Source: Ignavibacteria bacterium
Lineage (GTDB): Bacteria; Bacteroidota; Ignavibacteria; Tepidaquicellales; Tepidaquicellaceae
Direction: 5' to 3'
Length of the DNA stretch: 64,000 bases
Assembly (NCBI GenBank): GCA_016709315.1
Contig: JADJMZ010000005.1
Span: 124,001 to 188,000 of the forward strand
Every line of letters begins with the position of its first letter. Position 1 is the stretch's first letter. A program made the translations under genes and the position numbers. Under the pieces are notes generated by a model that was not told where the DNA came from, did not search any database, and saw only the letters and a program-made list of their open reading frames with translations. Shown here one piece after another: positions 28,043-38,692 of the stretch.

Positions 28043-29749
28043 TTATTTCAGAACTGTCATCTTCATTACTTTTTCAAGAGTATTTCCGTTGGATGAGTAT
28101 TCCATTTTATAAAAATAAACACCACTTGCAAGATTTACTGCATTGAAATCAATTGTATAATATCCTGCAGATTTAAATCCTTCAGAGATAGATGATACTA
28201 ATTTACCGCTGTTGTTATAAACAGATAATTTTACATTTCCGTCAAACGGTAATTCAAATCCGATCTTTGTTGAAGGGTTAAATGGATTAGGATAATTTTG
28301 AGTCAGGTTGAATTTTTCAGGTCTTCCGATTTCAATTTCATTACTTAAGTTATAGTAATGATAGTTACCGTTGAAATCTACCTGTTTCAGTCTGTAGTTG
28401 TACTTTCCTGAAGAAAGATTTCTGTCTCTGAATTCATAGTTTCTGACTTCAGTTGTAGTTCCGTTACCCTGAACAAATCCAACTTTACTGTATTCTGAAT
28501 TCAATGTTGATCTTTCAATATCAAATCCTGAATTATTTAATTCTTCCGAAGTTGACCATTTCAGAAGTACATCTTTCTTATCTATTGAAGAAGTGAATGA
28601 ACTTAATTCAACTGGTAATGCATCTTCCCATAGTTTGAAAGCTGTATCCTGAATTCCTGTAGTTCCGATAGCAGCATAGATTGAATCTCTTCCTGCATTA
28701 GGACCAACATAGCAGAATTGCGCCTGACCGCTGTTGTTTGTTAATGCAGCGCCGCCAATTACACCGTTAACTCCTCTTACAGTAAAGATAATATTTAAAT
28801 TTGCCTGAGCTACACCGTTTTGATTAACTACAGTAGCAGTTATGCAATGCTGTGTATTGATTGGATTTGTTGAATTTTTCGGTGCAACAGAAATAAAGAG
28901 CTGATTAGCAACTGTGATCTCTCCTTTAACAGCTAATCCGAAAACTGTGCTGCCGGTTGCAGTTCCAGTATTGAAAGATGAAATGACTGCGCCTGTTGCT
29001 ATGTCAATTCTGTAAACATTTGAAGTTCCAAAATCAGCGCTCCAGAAAGAGGTTCCGTCCGGTGCAAGGTTTATAGCAAACCATGAGTTTTCACCAGCAA
29101 CATCATAAGTCTGAATTATTGCGCCAGCTGAATTTAGTCTTAAAATATTTGCTCCGTTAGCAACAAGAACATCACCATTAGGTCTGATCCTGAGTGCAAA
29201 AGCATTTCCGCCTAAGCTGCTTGCAAATGGTGTTAAAGCTACATCATTTACAACGTCCCATCTTAGGATGCTACTGCCTTCCTGTGTGTACAGCATTGTG
29301 GATTGATCAGGCTGAAGATCCATGAAGTCCACTCTTGTTCCGCTTGCTCTGACTCCAAGAAAATTTCCAAGTGCATCAAATTTTCTGAATCCGCCGCCTG
29401 TATTACCTACCCAGGCATTATGCGAACTGTCAAAGATTATCATTTCAGGAGTGGAATAACCGCTTCCGAAAGTTCCAATTAAGTTACCGTTAATGTCAAA
29501 TCTGCTGACAGAGTTTGCAGAGAAGTTTGTAACATAAAGTGAACCTGCTGAATCAAATGACATACCGGTTGTAAAACCACCCTGACCGGTATTTAAGGTT
29601 TGTACAAGCGCTCCTGCTGGAGTTCTCCATTGAACGCTTCCGCTTGCAACTGCGACGAATACGTCGCCTGTCTGGAACTGTGCTCTTGCATTAATTGCAA
29701 GTGTGATTATGCCAAAAAAGATGAGCATAAATTTAGTAAAATTTCTCAT
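28043..29749 (-). CDS. T9SS-exported beta-propeller protein
   Basis: A 568-residue secreted protein. A signal peptide (about residues 1-23, ending ARA) leads into roughly six NHL/SMP-30-like propeller repeats (for example GSLYVTNFSANSVSRFDING and GDVLVANGANILRLNSAGA). A Big_1-type Ig segment (about residues 295-375) and a type IX C-terminal domain (TQNYPNPFNPST ... VMKMTVLK) follow. The last third is closely similar to that of the neighbouring 715-residue protein, so the two probably share a module by duplication. The ligand or substrate is unknown. An AAAGGG site precedes the ATG. The 29.75-30.11 kb spacer upstream shows nothing beyond A+T-rich sequence. Confidence 0.82.
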   Translation of the reverse strand: MRNFTKFMLIFFGIITLAINARAQFQTGDVFVAVASGSVQWRTPAGALVQTLNTGQGGFTTGMSFDSAGSLYVTNFSANSVSRFDINGNLIGTFGSGYSTPEMIIFDSSHNAWVGNTGGGFRKFDALGNFLGVRASGTRVDFMDLQPDQSTMLYTQEGSSILRWDVVNDVALTPFASSLGGNAFALRIRPNGDVLVANGANILRLNSAGAIIQTYDVAGENSWFAINLAPDGTSFWSADFGTSNVYRIDIATGAVISSFNTGTATGSTVFGLAVKGEITVANQLFISVAPKNSTNPINTQHCITATVVNQNGVAQANLNIIFTVRGVNGVIGGAALTNNSGQAQFCYVGPNAGRDSIYAAIGTTGIQDTAFKLWEDALPVELSSFTSSIDKKDVLLKWSTSEELNNSGFDIERSTLNSEYSKVGFVQGNGTTTEVRNYEFRDRNLSSGKYNYRLKQVDFNGNYHYYNLSNEIEIGRPEKFNLTQNYPNPFNPSTKIGFELPFDGNVKLSVYNNSGKLVSSISEGFKSAGYYTIDFNAVNLASGVYFYKMEYSSNGNTLEKVMKMTVLK

Positions 29750-30106
29750 TTTACTACCCTTTCGTTTATGTTTAAAAAAAATTTTTAGAAAAAATTGAAA
29801 TGAAAACTGCGTAAAATTGTATTATTAAATTCGGCAAAAGTCTTTCAATTCGATTTTCCTTTTTTGATGATACCAAAATATTAATTCCAATTGAAAATAT
29901 CAAGATTAGAATTTGTTTTCAGGATTAAATTTATATTAAGATTTGCATCGAAGTAATTCATTTTATAAGATAAGATTAATAAAAACATAATTGTTGACTT
30001 GTGAAAATTAACATGCCCTCATAAGTATTCATCAAAAGATAATTATAAAACTGTAAGTCACCGGAAATATAAATTATAGTTCGCAGCAATAAATTTTCAG
30101 TACAAT

Positions 30107-30141
30107 AAAACAAAAAACCCGGAACATAATATTCCGGGTTT
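30107..30141 (-). terminator. Displaced original terminator of tRNA-Lys
   Basis: A perfect 10-bp stem (AAACCCGGAA / TTCCGGGTTT) with T-rich sequence on the minus strand, 4 bp beyond the tRNA-Lys fragment at 30146-30191. Before the island inserted, this would have been directly downstream of the intact tRNA-Lys gene. Confidence 0.75.
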
Positions 30142-30145
30142 GATT

Positions 30146-30191
30146 GTGAGACCGGGTGGTATCGAACCACCGACCCTCTGCTTAAAAGGCA
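30146..30191 (-). repeat. Left att copy (orphan 3' part of tRNA-Lys)
   Basis: It is identical over 46 bp to 38693-38738, covering the T arm, variable loop and 3' side of the anticodon arm of tRNA-Lys, read on the minus strand. The matches stop after GGCA, so this copy lacks the 5' half and cannot make a tRNA. Confidence 0.92.
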
Positions 30192-30274
30192 TGTGTTTAT
30201 ATTTTGCCATTCGCTAACAACTGCATTATAATTATGGTTGTTACTAAAAATTAAAGAACTGAAAAATATCTTCT

Positions 30275-30292
30275 GTATACCATTTTGTATAC
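30275..30292. promoter_or_regulatory. Putative integrase arm site, left end
   Basis: GTATAC-CATTTT-GTATAC followed by TT, 83 bp inside the left att copy. The same pattern in the same orientation, with GTATAC-CTAATT-GTATAC, occurs at 38567-38584 near the other end. This suggests binding sites for the integrase or the island regulator. Confidence 0.5.
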
Positions 30293-30299
30293 TTAAAAA

Positions 30300-30785
30300 T
30301 TATTTTTTAATTTCAGTTTGTGAAATTGCATTTTTAAAAGCCAAGTATAAAGGATCATCAGGTTGTATTTTAGTTTTAGTAAATAATGGTTCATTTCCAA
30401 TTTTTTCCCTTGCAATCTGGATTATTTCTTCCCCAGAAATTTTTCTAATCTCATCTAAAAGTTTATTCAAATCATGAATTTGAAGATACATCGTGTCAAA
30501 ATTATCACTAAGAAATTCATTAAGAGTTTTTTCATTTCCGGATGGTTTCTCTGAAGTAAATAAAGTTCTAAAACTTAAACTAAAAAACTCAAGAATACCT
30601 TGAATATATTTAATCTCATTCCAACCATTAGGATTTTCAAGTTTTCTTCTGAGAGTCCCTTGCTGCATTCCTATATGATTAGATAAACTGTATAAAGTAT
30701 CATCACCTTGTTTTAGTTTAAGTAAATCTATGATTTTTTTTGAAATATCGTTACCTGGAATAATCTGTTTTTCTTTGGGTCTCAT
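30300..30785 (-). CDS. Putative island regulator with helix-turn-helix
   Basis: A 161-residue soluble protein. Residues about 15-60 (DISKKIIDLLKLKQGDDTLY, then SLSNHIGMQQGTLRRKLENP) look like a Cro/CI-type helix-turn-helix with the pattern SLSNHIG-x4-TLRRKL. The rest is helical with no recognised domain. It is the only candidate regulator in the island and may control the integrase or excision, by analogy with other small islands. Assignment of the HTH is by eye only. The 330-bp spacer upstream to 31114 is very A+T-rich, with only the terminator of the next gene visible. Confidence 0.55.
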   Translation of the reverse strand: MRPKEKQIIPGNDISKKIIDLLKLKQGDDTLYSLSNHIGMQQGTLRRKLENPNGWNEIKYIQGILEFFSLSFRTLFTSEKPSGNEKTLNEFLSDNFDTMYLQIHDLNKLLDEIRKISGEEIIQIAREKIGNEPLFTKTKIQPDDPLYLAFKNAISQTEIKK

Positions 30786-31054
30786 AAATACATTTTAGTT
30801 GTTTACTCAAGATAATAAAATTTATTATAAATTAATATATTACAAAACCATAATATAATTTTTTTTTCATTGTAAACTAACTTTTCACTGTTTATGAATC
30901 TGAATGAAAGGGAATCTATTCAGGAAGAATAGATACTTCTAGTAAATAAAATCACTACACAAATCCTATTACAAAAATTTAAAAAAAATTAAATTAATTC
31001 CAAATATTATTTACTTTTGCTGAGCATTTTAAAAATAAAATTCTTATAACAAAT

Positions 31055-31086
31055 AAAAAAACCGGAAGTACAATTTCCGGTTTTTT
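31055..31086 (-). terminator. Terminator after the split T9SS gene
   Basis: A stem AAAACCGGAA / TTCCGGTTTT with a short loop and A/T runs on both sides, 29 bp beyond the stop at 31115. Confidence 0.8.
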
Positions 31087-31114
31087 ATTATAAAATAATA
31101 TATTTTCTATTGAT

Positions 31115-34100
31115 CTATTTCACCAAAACCATACGCTTCACAGCAGTAAAATCACTGGCAACAAGTTTGTAAAAATAAACTCCGCTGGCTAAATTACTGC
31201 CATTGAATTTATATCTATATGTTCCTGTGTTTAAGTTTTCATTTACTATCGTAACAATTTCCTTACCAAGTAAATCATAAATCTTTAATGTTACAAATTG
31301 TGATTTTGGTATTTGAAATTCCAAATTTGTAGTCGGATTAAAAGGATTTGGATAATTTTGTGATAGGTTGAATTCTATAGGTATTATTCCTTTTTTAGCA
31401 TTTACAGAATTGTCGTAATTTATTCCAAATACCTTCTCAATATTACTGTTCATTTTGTTTATATGCTCACTAATATTTTTAGGTTTACTTGTTTTGATCA
31501 GTTCATTCAGAGTCTTTTTAACAGTTAGCTCCGATTTCTCATTTTCATTAGCAATTCCATCGGATACTTTTTTCTCAAGAGTTTTTAAAATTGCTGTTTC
31601 TTTCTCTCTTGAGGTTTCATAGGATTTAAAAACATTTTCTCTTATATTTTTTCTGTCCTCTTTTGTAAATGATTTTGTATCATAGTTATCTTTTACATTC
31701 GGATTATCATCAAAATATTTCCTTATTAATTCATTTTTAAAATTCTCATTATCTTTTGAATTTTCTTTGGCATTACCTAATTCAAAATTTTCTTTCTCTC
31801 CGCCGCCTGAACCGCCTTGCCCATTTAACAAAAGACTTGCAGATGCATAATCCCAGCTTGCAACCAATCCTTCATAACTGTATGGATTTTGATCTATGAT
31901 CTGCTGAAAGCCTGTCATAGCTGAAGCATAATCTCCTAAGCTTACTTTACATTTTTGAATATAATAGAATGCTTGTTTTATCAATAGTTCATTTTCGTTG
32001 TTGTTTAAAATCAAAGATTCCAAATAAGATTTTAAATCTGATATTCTGTTACCCGAACTGTCGAGCCTCAGATCTGCCAGGTATAGTTTTGAAATAACTC
32101 CACCGCTTTGTAAGCTATCTGAATAATTGTTTAATATTGTCCGGCAGTCCGTATTTACTTTTTCATAATTTCTTTTCCTGATATTAATATTAATCGAATC
32201 CATGATACTTTTCATTGATCCTGTTTCCATAATATCTTTTTTAAATCCCAATTCTCTGGTACCGCCTCCATTTCCTTCCGATTCATAATAAATCGTATCA
32301 ACCATTCCTTCTCCGAGATCAACAACTAATTTGCCTTCCGGTTTTTCTATTACACAATTATATGGCTCGAATTCGAAATTTACAGGTGCACCATTGAACC
32401 ATTTTACAATCTGAATTACATTTGTATTACTGCCTGAAACTTTGAAACAATTACCAAATGCCTCTACGGGTTCATTATCCGGTTTTGAAGGGAAATCACC
32501 ATAGAGATGATATGCCTGACCGGCTTGATAATTTTTTAAATCAAATATATTCTCTGCTTTATAAATATCAAAATATGACTTCTCAACAAAAATACATTTC
32601 GCATTCGCGCCTTCAGAAGAAATTTCATTTAAACCTGCAAGGTAATAGTTTCCATTGTTACCCAGACCAACATTACTTTCGGAAAACGCCTGAATACCGA
32701 TTGAATTATCATAACTACCGTCAATAATATTACCATAAAAATCCAACGAAGAAGAAAGCATAATGACACCGTTTTTATAGCCGGTAATATTATTGTTCTT
32801 AATTGCACCGCCGGAAATATTGTTCACAAATATTGCATTCAGACTGTTTGTGCTTTGACAATCGAAATTATTATATTCCATTATAATCGGAAAAACCAAT
32901 CCGCCAGTAGAAATGATTGATACAGCGGGAATATTTCCTGCATCCAATAAAAATTGATTATTAGAAATATATGTATTAAAATCTCTGTCATTATTAACAG
33001 AATAACTTCCTCTAATGCCACCGGTATTATTTGCGTTGTCAGACTTGAATGAACTTCCGCTGACATTTACAAATTCACAATTTATCATATCAAGAGCGTA
33101 AGTGCTATCAAGCCGGTAAGGCGAAACATTTTCAAAATAAGTTCTTAAAATTTCAACTCTGCTGCAATTCTGCAATAAAAGTCCCTTCCAGAAATTGCCG
33201 TCTTTTCCTTTTAAATTAACAGGTGCAGAATTATCTCCGGTTGAATAACCGCTTTTAAATTCTCCGCCGTTCATTTTTATTCTTGCATTTATATTCGAAA
33301 AATAAATTGTTGTTGCCGGCTTTAGAGTAATATTCTTCCCGTTATTATTTACTTCACCTTTACAATCAAAATCTCCTGATACTTCTTCATCAGCCACCAG
33401 CGTCCCGCCTTCCTGCATTACAGGCGCTAGTTTGTAGAGCTTGCCTTCGCCGGGAAGAAACCAGCCAAGATTTATATCTGCCAATGTGTTTTTGTCAAAT
33501 GTTTTTATTAGTGAATCATTCTCTACATTATAAATATTCCAATTATTGAATCCGGCAAAAGATGAAGATCCGGAATGTAATTTTATTTTTACAAATCTTC
33601 TCCCTCCGTTATTATCATCACTTGTTGTATCTATGAATGGCGAGCATCTTCTGTTTACTATCATAAAGAATTTAGTATTTGGTTCGATGTTCTGAAACGT
33701 CGCAACCTGTAAATAGCGTTTGTCTTTACATTCAAAATAAGCTCCTGTCACACTTGAATTTGGATTTTCTTCAGGACAAGTTGGAGTGCCGCCAAATGGT
33801 TTGTATGTTATTACTTCTGAAAAATACGTTTGCGAATAAAGATTACTGTATTCACTTCGCAAGATGTAACTCTTTCTGTTTTCATTATCAAAGCTCATTA
33901 AATACGTACCCCATTTATTTAATGTCGAATTAATTTTCTTTACTCCCTCCCATTTATTCTGACCATACACATTCAATCTCCTGGGAGAATTATCAGGGTT
34001 GGCTAAACCTCTTGCAACCTCATGATAAGAACCCTGATATAAGGTATCGTATGTTGGATTTGAAGAACCATAAGAAAAATACATTATTCCTTTAGCGCCA

Positions 34101-34195
34101 TAGCTAATTGCAAGATTAGTAGTAAGGGCAATCTCTTCATTAGTTGGCTCTTTAAGCATATGTCCTCTGCCTATCCATAAATGTGCTTGTGTCAT
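31115..34195 (-). pseudogene. C-terminal part of a split T9SS-exported giant protein
   Basis: A 1026-residue frame with no signal peptide. The reading frame stays open upstream of its first ATG through 34498 and is in phase with the 431-residue signal-peptide gene beyond the TAG at 34499-34501. It is therefore the C-terminal part of one protein of about 1,559 residues. Contents: an (alpha/beta)-barrel-like segment at the start (AISYGAKGIMYFSYGSSNP, reminiscent of glycoside hydrolases), a right-handed beta-helix-like region (about 290-540), a helical/TPR-like and charged coiled region (about 640-900), and a type IX C-terminal domain (SQNYPNPFNPTT ... VKRMVLVK). Without read-through this part would not be exported. 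Confidence 0.75.
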
Positions 34196-34498
34196 AAAAT
34201 TAAAAGGAACATCAGCTAAGTTGGAAATTGAATCAGAAAATTCTAAGATATGCTTTAAGTTTAAACCCTTTACACGGTAATTATCAAAATGTTCCTGAAT
34301 CCAAGTGTCATAATCCGCCGGAGATTTTTTGTAAACTACAAGTCCATCCTGAATTTGATATTCCAGTCCGTTATAAAGTGTATTTGGAACATAAGATTCC
34401 CTTCCCCCATCATGTTCATCATTTCTCCATCCTTCAAGATTATAACATAATGTAAATATCTCCCTGAGTTTTGCAGAGTCTATTAAATACTTTTTTGC

Positions 34499-35794
34499 CT
34501 AAACTGCGGAAAATAACTTACCCCACGAATTCGGTATAAATGCTTTCACCAGATCATGATTGTAATTCACCATCAAACTTAGTCTACCACCTGAATATTG
34601 TATTATTTTTTTATTAAGATATCCTATGCTTGGCAGATGATTCATTTCAAATTCCTCTATATAGAATTTATATGGAGATTGATTTCCGCCGCATGGCTCT
34701 GCTAATACGATGTCCTCTACTTCAGCTCTGATCCATTCTTGTATCTTAGGCAATTCTAAAGTCATCATCTCATGAGCAGGTTTATCTTCAACTCTAATTC
34801 TGTCTATCCACATATCACACTTATCATACCAGAACACTTTAAAGTCAATCCTGCATTTTGTATCTCCAAATGAAATATGCGCACTGTCGTTAAACCAATC
34901 TCCTGCTGGGATTATTAAGTTTGTTATAGGATCTGACGGATATTCGTCATAAAGTGTATCCAAATAATTTCCGTGATAAATAGAACCAGTGAAATTTGGT
35001 TTAAAATGTTTAACTTTAATTATTTGTGTTAACGAATCACCATCCCTGTTTTTAACTATTATTTTGCAGACTTCAATATCCTGATTTGCCGGATTATTTG
35101 CAAAAGCCGGATCTATTCTGATTCGAGGCATGATATACCAGTCATAATGCTGATCTCCGAGCCATGTGACAGGCCAGTGCGTATTGATCTGTTCCATGTT
35201 TCCCTTTAAAGAATCGAATAGCATCTGCGCATTTGCTCCGGGATTTGATTGATTATAAAGACATTGTTTTACATACTCGCCGCTTCCGTGAGTAAAATCC
35301 TGAGTATCTTTAATGGAAGTTCCATTGTCTGTATTGTTGTAGTAAGTATAAAACCAATAATCAGGATCAACCTTCGAAGCATTTTCACATTGATAATCCG
35401 ACCTTTGACCGAATGCAAGATATTCAAACTTTGGTCTGTCAAGAAGAGTCATAAGATTTTCTGAATTATTTAATTCAATTCTTTCTCTTATGGCGGAAGC
35501 ATATCTGTAAACCGGTGTATCAAGCCGATCTGCGGGAATTGTATTGTTAGTTCCAATAGTTGGCCATCCCCACCCATTAGGTATAGTATATTTGTGCCAA
35601 ATATTAAATCCCAGAGTATCCGATAAATAAGTATAAACCGAATCACTGAAATTATGCATTGCTCCAAGTATAAATTTGTTCTGATTCGGATCTGTTGATG
35701 TCGGCTCTTTTGCTGAATTGTTATCCGACCTTGTAAATGAATACATTGTTACTGCCAAAATTAACAGGCACGAAATTGTAATTTTAAATCTCAT
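34499..35794 (-). pseudogene. N-terminal part of the split T9SS-exported protein
   Basis: A 431-residue frame with a good ribosome-binding site (AAGGAG, 9 bp before ATG) and a signal peptide (MRFKITISCLLILAVTMYSF). No family is recognised; it has aromatic- and Asp/Asn-rich beta segments and a DQHYDWYIMPRIRIDP stretch that may be a carbohydrate-binding-like fold. The frame ends at a TAG (34499-34501), but the same phase remains open for 101 more codons and then joins the 1026-residue frame. TAG is an ordinary stop elsewhere here (korB, the lipoprotein, the carboxyltransferase). The split most simply reflects a nonsense mutation (CAG to TAG) or a sequence error. Confidence 0.75.
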
Positions 35795-35912
35795 AACGTT
35801 CTCCTTAAACTAATTTAGGTTTTGTTAAAATTAATAATTTTTTAATTCTCCTTTCAGATTTCATTGAATTGGGGAAGGACATCCTTTCATTTAATTTTTT
35901 GTAATAACTTTT

Positions 35913-37295
35913 TTACCTGATTAGTATCATTTTTTTTGTGTCAATAATTTTATTGTCAACATAAAGACTGTAAAAATAAACTCCACCCGGATAATTACTT
36001 GCATCAAAGCTGACACCATATTCTCCGGCTGATTGTCTTGCATTAATTAAAACTTCAATTTCTTTCCCGAGAATGTTAAATACTTTTATATTTACAAATC
36101 CGGATTTATTTAACTTATATTTTATTTTTGTTGATGGGTTGAACGGGTTTGGGTAGTTTTGAAAAAGCTCAAAATCTGATGAAACATTATTGTTTAAACT
36201 TTGAATACCAGTATAAATATAAGAAATTGTATCTCCTCCTTTTATTGTATGTACTCCAGTTGTGGAATTTGCGTAAGACCAACCAATGTTATTGTTTATA
36301 AAATTTAAATATGAATAACTTCCATTTATTCGAATACTCGTATCTGGTAATTGATATCCCCAGTTTTTCCCTCCTGTTGTTGTTTTTAAAATTATTCCTC
36401 TACTTTCCAAATTCGGAAAATAAATGTATGAGCCAATTCCCCAAATAGTATCATCATTTATTACTGAAAATTGATTAATTTCTTTGCTCGGATTCCCAGA
36501 TTTAGCAATTAAAATTGTTGACCAATTTATACCTCCATCTGTTGTAGATCTTACATTATTTATAGATATTAAACTTCTCCAACCTGATAAGCTATCTTTA
36601 AAAAAAATATCTTCCCAGCCGCCTGCACCAGATATTAAATTCCAGCTATTTCCAGAATCGATAGTTTTTCTTAAGAAATTATTTGTTCCATGTCCATCGC
36701 TTATAAATCCAATCCGTGAATTTATCATATAGACCCTATCTGCAGGACGTGAAACATCATAATATTTTCTATCCCATGTTTGTCCGCCATCTGTAGTTCG
36801 ATAAACACCTCCGTCGAATGCAATATTATCTACTATCCAGAGTTCATTTTCACTCACTACACTAAGATCAAGATATGAGGGTCCCAATGGAGGATTATTC
36901 AATAATGACCAGTTATCTCCTCCGTTAATAGTTTTATATAGTTTCGCACTTCCCGAATTCCATTTTGTACAAGCAAATCCTGTGACTGAGTTAATAAAAT
37001 TAACTTTTGTAAAAGCTCTGCCTCCGCTGTCCTGTAAAATGATATTCCAGTTATCTCCGCTGTTTGATGTTTTGATTATATAAGACTTATTTTCCGAATC
37101 GACTCCTGTTACTGCATATCCGTTCAGACTGTCTGTAAAAGTGATGTCGGTAATACCCGGCAAGTTTGAAGGAAGAAACTGCTGCGTCCACCCGCCGCTA
37201 CCGTGATCGGAGAAGTTAAATCCAATAATAAATAGCAGAATACTGAAATAATATATTCCAGAGGAAAGTTTTTTATAGAATTTATTTTTATTCAT
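35913..37295 (-). CDS. T9SS-exported BNR/Ycf48-like beta-propeller protein
   Basis: A 460-residue secreted protein. The N-terminal signal or anchor covers residues about 10-28. Roughly six repeats of the YTTxxGGxxW type follow (IKTSNSGDNWNII, YKTINGGDNWSLL, YRTTDGGQTWDRK, RKTIDSGNSWNLI), a pattern of BNR/photosystem-II-assembly-like propellers. A type IX C-terminal domain closes it (FQNYPNPFNPST ... DTKKMILIR). It lies 118 bp upstream of the split gene on the same strand inside the island. The function is unknown; a surface-exposed sensor or binding protein is plausible. Confidence 0.8.
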   Translation of the reverse strand: MNKNKFYKKLSSGIYYFSILLFIIGFNFSDHGSGGWTQQFLPSNLPGITDITFTDSLNGYAVTGVDSENKSYIIKTSNSGDNWNIILQDSGGRAFTKVNFINSVTGFACTKWNSGSAKLYKTINGGDNWSLLNNPPLGPSYLDLSVVSENELWIVDNIAFDGGVYRTTDGGQTWDRKYYDVSRPADRVYMINSRIGFISDGHGTNNFLRKTIDSGNSWNLISGAGGWEDIFFKDSLSGWRSLISINNVRSTTDGGINWSTILIAKSGNPSKEINQFSVINDDTIWGIGSYIYFPNLESRGIILKTTTGGKNWGYQLPDTSIRINGSYSYLNFINNNIGWSYANSTTGVHTIKGGDTISYIYTGIQSLNNNVSSDFELFQNYPNPFNPSTKIKYKLNKSGFVNIKVFNILGKEIEVLINARQSAGEYGVSFDASNYPGGVYFYSLYVDNKIIDTKKMILIR

Positions 37296-37456
37296 GACTC
37301 AAAGTTTTAAGTTACAGTAACGTATAAAACAAATCATTCAGAATCAATTTCTAAAACGAGTGAATATAAAATTATTGTTATTTCGAGGAGTGCATAAAGT
37401 GAATTACATTTTGGGGAATGCTCTTCTATTAATATTATTAATGAACAGTATTAATT

Positions 37457-38539
37457 TCAGGTAAAAATCGGATTCAAAATCGTTGAGTGAAACAGTTGCA
37501 AAGAATCCGTCATAACCGCATTTACAATAAGGCGTGTGTTCGCTTTGTGCCGTGTGTTGCTGGAAATACTCCTGGATGTATAACCTTCTGTAACTTTAAC
37601 GGATGAATGACCAAGAATGAATTTTACATTTGATAACTCGGATCCCCTTTTAATAAGGTCTGTTGCTGTTGTATGCCTTAGACTATGTAAGTGAAGATAT
37701 TCATAAATTTTATTTTGTCTTAATATTTTTTTAAATTTATGACTAACATAAGATCCTGAAAAGTTAAATAATTTCATTTCAGGAGTAAAAAATTTTAATG
37801 AACCATCCTCATTGTAAAAATAAGTTTTTAAAATTTTTTTTAATTCATCTGTAATGTGTAATGATTTGAGACCATGTTCTTTCTTCGGTTTTTCTTGATA
37901 AATATTAATCAGACCATTTTCTAAATCGATATCTTGATATTTTAAATTCAAAATTTCATTTCTTCTGCTTCCAGTTAAATACGTTATTGAACAATAGTCT
38001 TTAAATGGTTTATCATCTATACTATCAAAAATAATTTTTATTTCTTTATCAGTAAAAATTTTTCGCCTGTCGTCTTTAATCTTATATAATTCAATTTTTG
38101 AACTGATATCTCTTATAGTCATTTCGTTCTTATATGCAAATTTAAAAAATTTCTTCATTGACCTGAGTTCTAAATTACTGGAAATTTTACTAATATTTTC
38201 ACCTCTCAGAATTTTATATTGATTTATATCATCAGTTTTAAAAGTGTTTAATTCTTTGTCTTTAAACAGGCTGTTAAGATGCTTAAAGACGCTCTTGTAT
38301 ATCTTAATTGTATTTGGACTATAACTTTTCGCTTCAGCATCATGTAATACTGATTTTTCCAAATCCCGTAAGAAATATTTTCTATTCAGATCAGGTTTAT
38401 TATTTTTTAAGTAATTTCCTAAAATTGAATTTGCTTCCTGTTTAGATTTAGTTTTTGTTGACATGTATCTTCTTTTGCCAGATGAAGTTGGCTCTACGAT
38501 ATTCCAAAATCCATTCGGTCTTTTTGTTAAGAATGACAT
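37457..38539 (-). CDS. int: Tyrosine-type site-specific recombinase (integrase) of the island
   Basis: A 360-residue phage-type integrase. An arm/core-binding N-terminal region (about 1-155, with a SAM-like domain near 62-130) is followed by the catalytic domain, where the tetrad is visible: Arg in TGSRRNEIL (192/193), His285-x-x-Arg288 in HSLRHT, His311 in LGHSS and the nucleophile Tyr320 in EGYTSRS. It lies 153 bp from the att core in the tRNA-Lys gene and reads away from it, the normal position. It should catalyse integration and excision of the 8.5-kb island. All catalytic residues appear intact, so the element may still be mobile. Confidence 0.92.
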   Translation of the reverse strand: MSFLTKRPNGFWNIVEPTSSGKRRYMSTKTKSKQEANSILGNYLKNNKPDLNRKYFLRDLEKSVLHDAEAKSYSPNTIKIYKSVFKHLNSLFKDKELNTFKTDDINQYKILRGENISKISSNLELRSMKKFFKFAYKNEMTIRDISSKIELYKIKDDRRKIFTDKEIKIIFDSIDDKPFKDYCSITYLTGSRRNEILNLKYQDIDLENGLINIYQEKPKKEHGLKSLHITDELKKILKTYFYNEDGSLKFFTPEMKLFNFSGSYVSHKFKKILRQNKIYEYLHLHSLRHTTATDLIKRGSELSNVKFILGHSSVKVTEGYTSRSISSNTRHKANTRLIVNAVMTDSLQLFHSTILNPIFT

Positions 38540-38566
38540 ATATATTTAGTTTAGATTTTTAAAAAT

Positions 38567-38584
38567 GTATACCTAATTGTATAC
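38567..38584. promoter_or_regulatory. Putative integrase arm site, right end
   Basis: GTATAC-CTAATT-GTATAC, matching the left site at 30275. A further TATACTTGC half-site repeats at 38580 and 38611. The sites lie between the integrase start and the att core, so they could serve excision or regulate the integrase promoter. Confidence 0.5.
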
Positions 38585-38644
38585 TTGCGTATAACAACTT
38601 GAAAAGACTTATACTTGCTTAATGCATTTACTGTGACCTAATAA

Positions 38645-38678
38645 AACCGCATGCAATATTGTAATATTATATGCGGTT
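38645..38678 (-). terminator. Island-borne hairpin downstream of tRNA-Lys
   Basis: A perfect 8-bp stem (AACCGCAT / ATGCGGTT) around an A+T-rich loop, 15 bp past the tRNA 3' end on the minus strand and followed by TTTTATT. It probably replaces the tRNA terminator that the insertion moved to 30107-30141. Confidence 0.5.
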
Positions 38679-38692
38679 ATTAGTGTTTATTC

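Noticed and set aside
34499..34501. TAG as a recoded (pyrrolysine-type) codon
   Set aside because: TAG ends several ordinary genes here (korB, the 3784 lipoprotein, the carboxyltransferase) and no pyl genes are visible; a nonsense mutation or sequence error is simpler.
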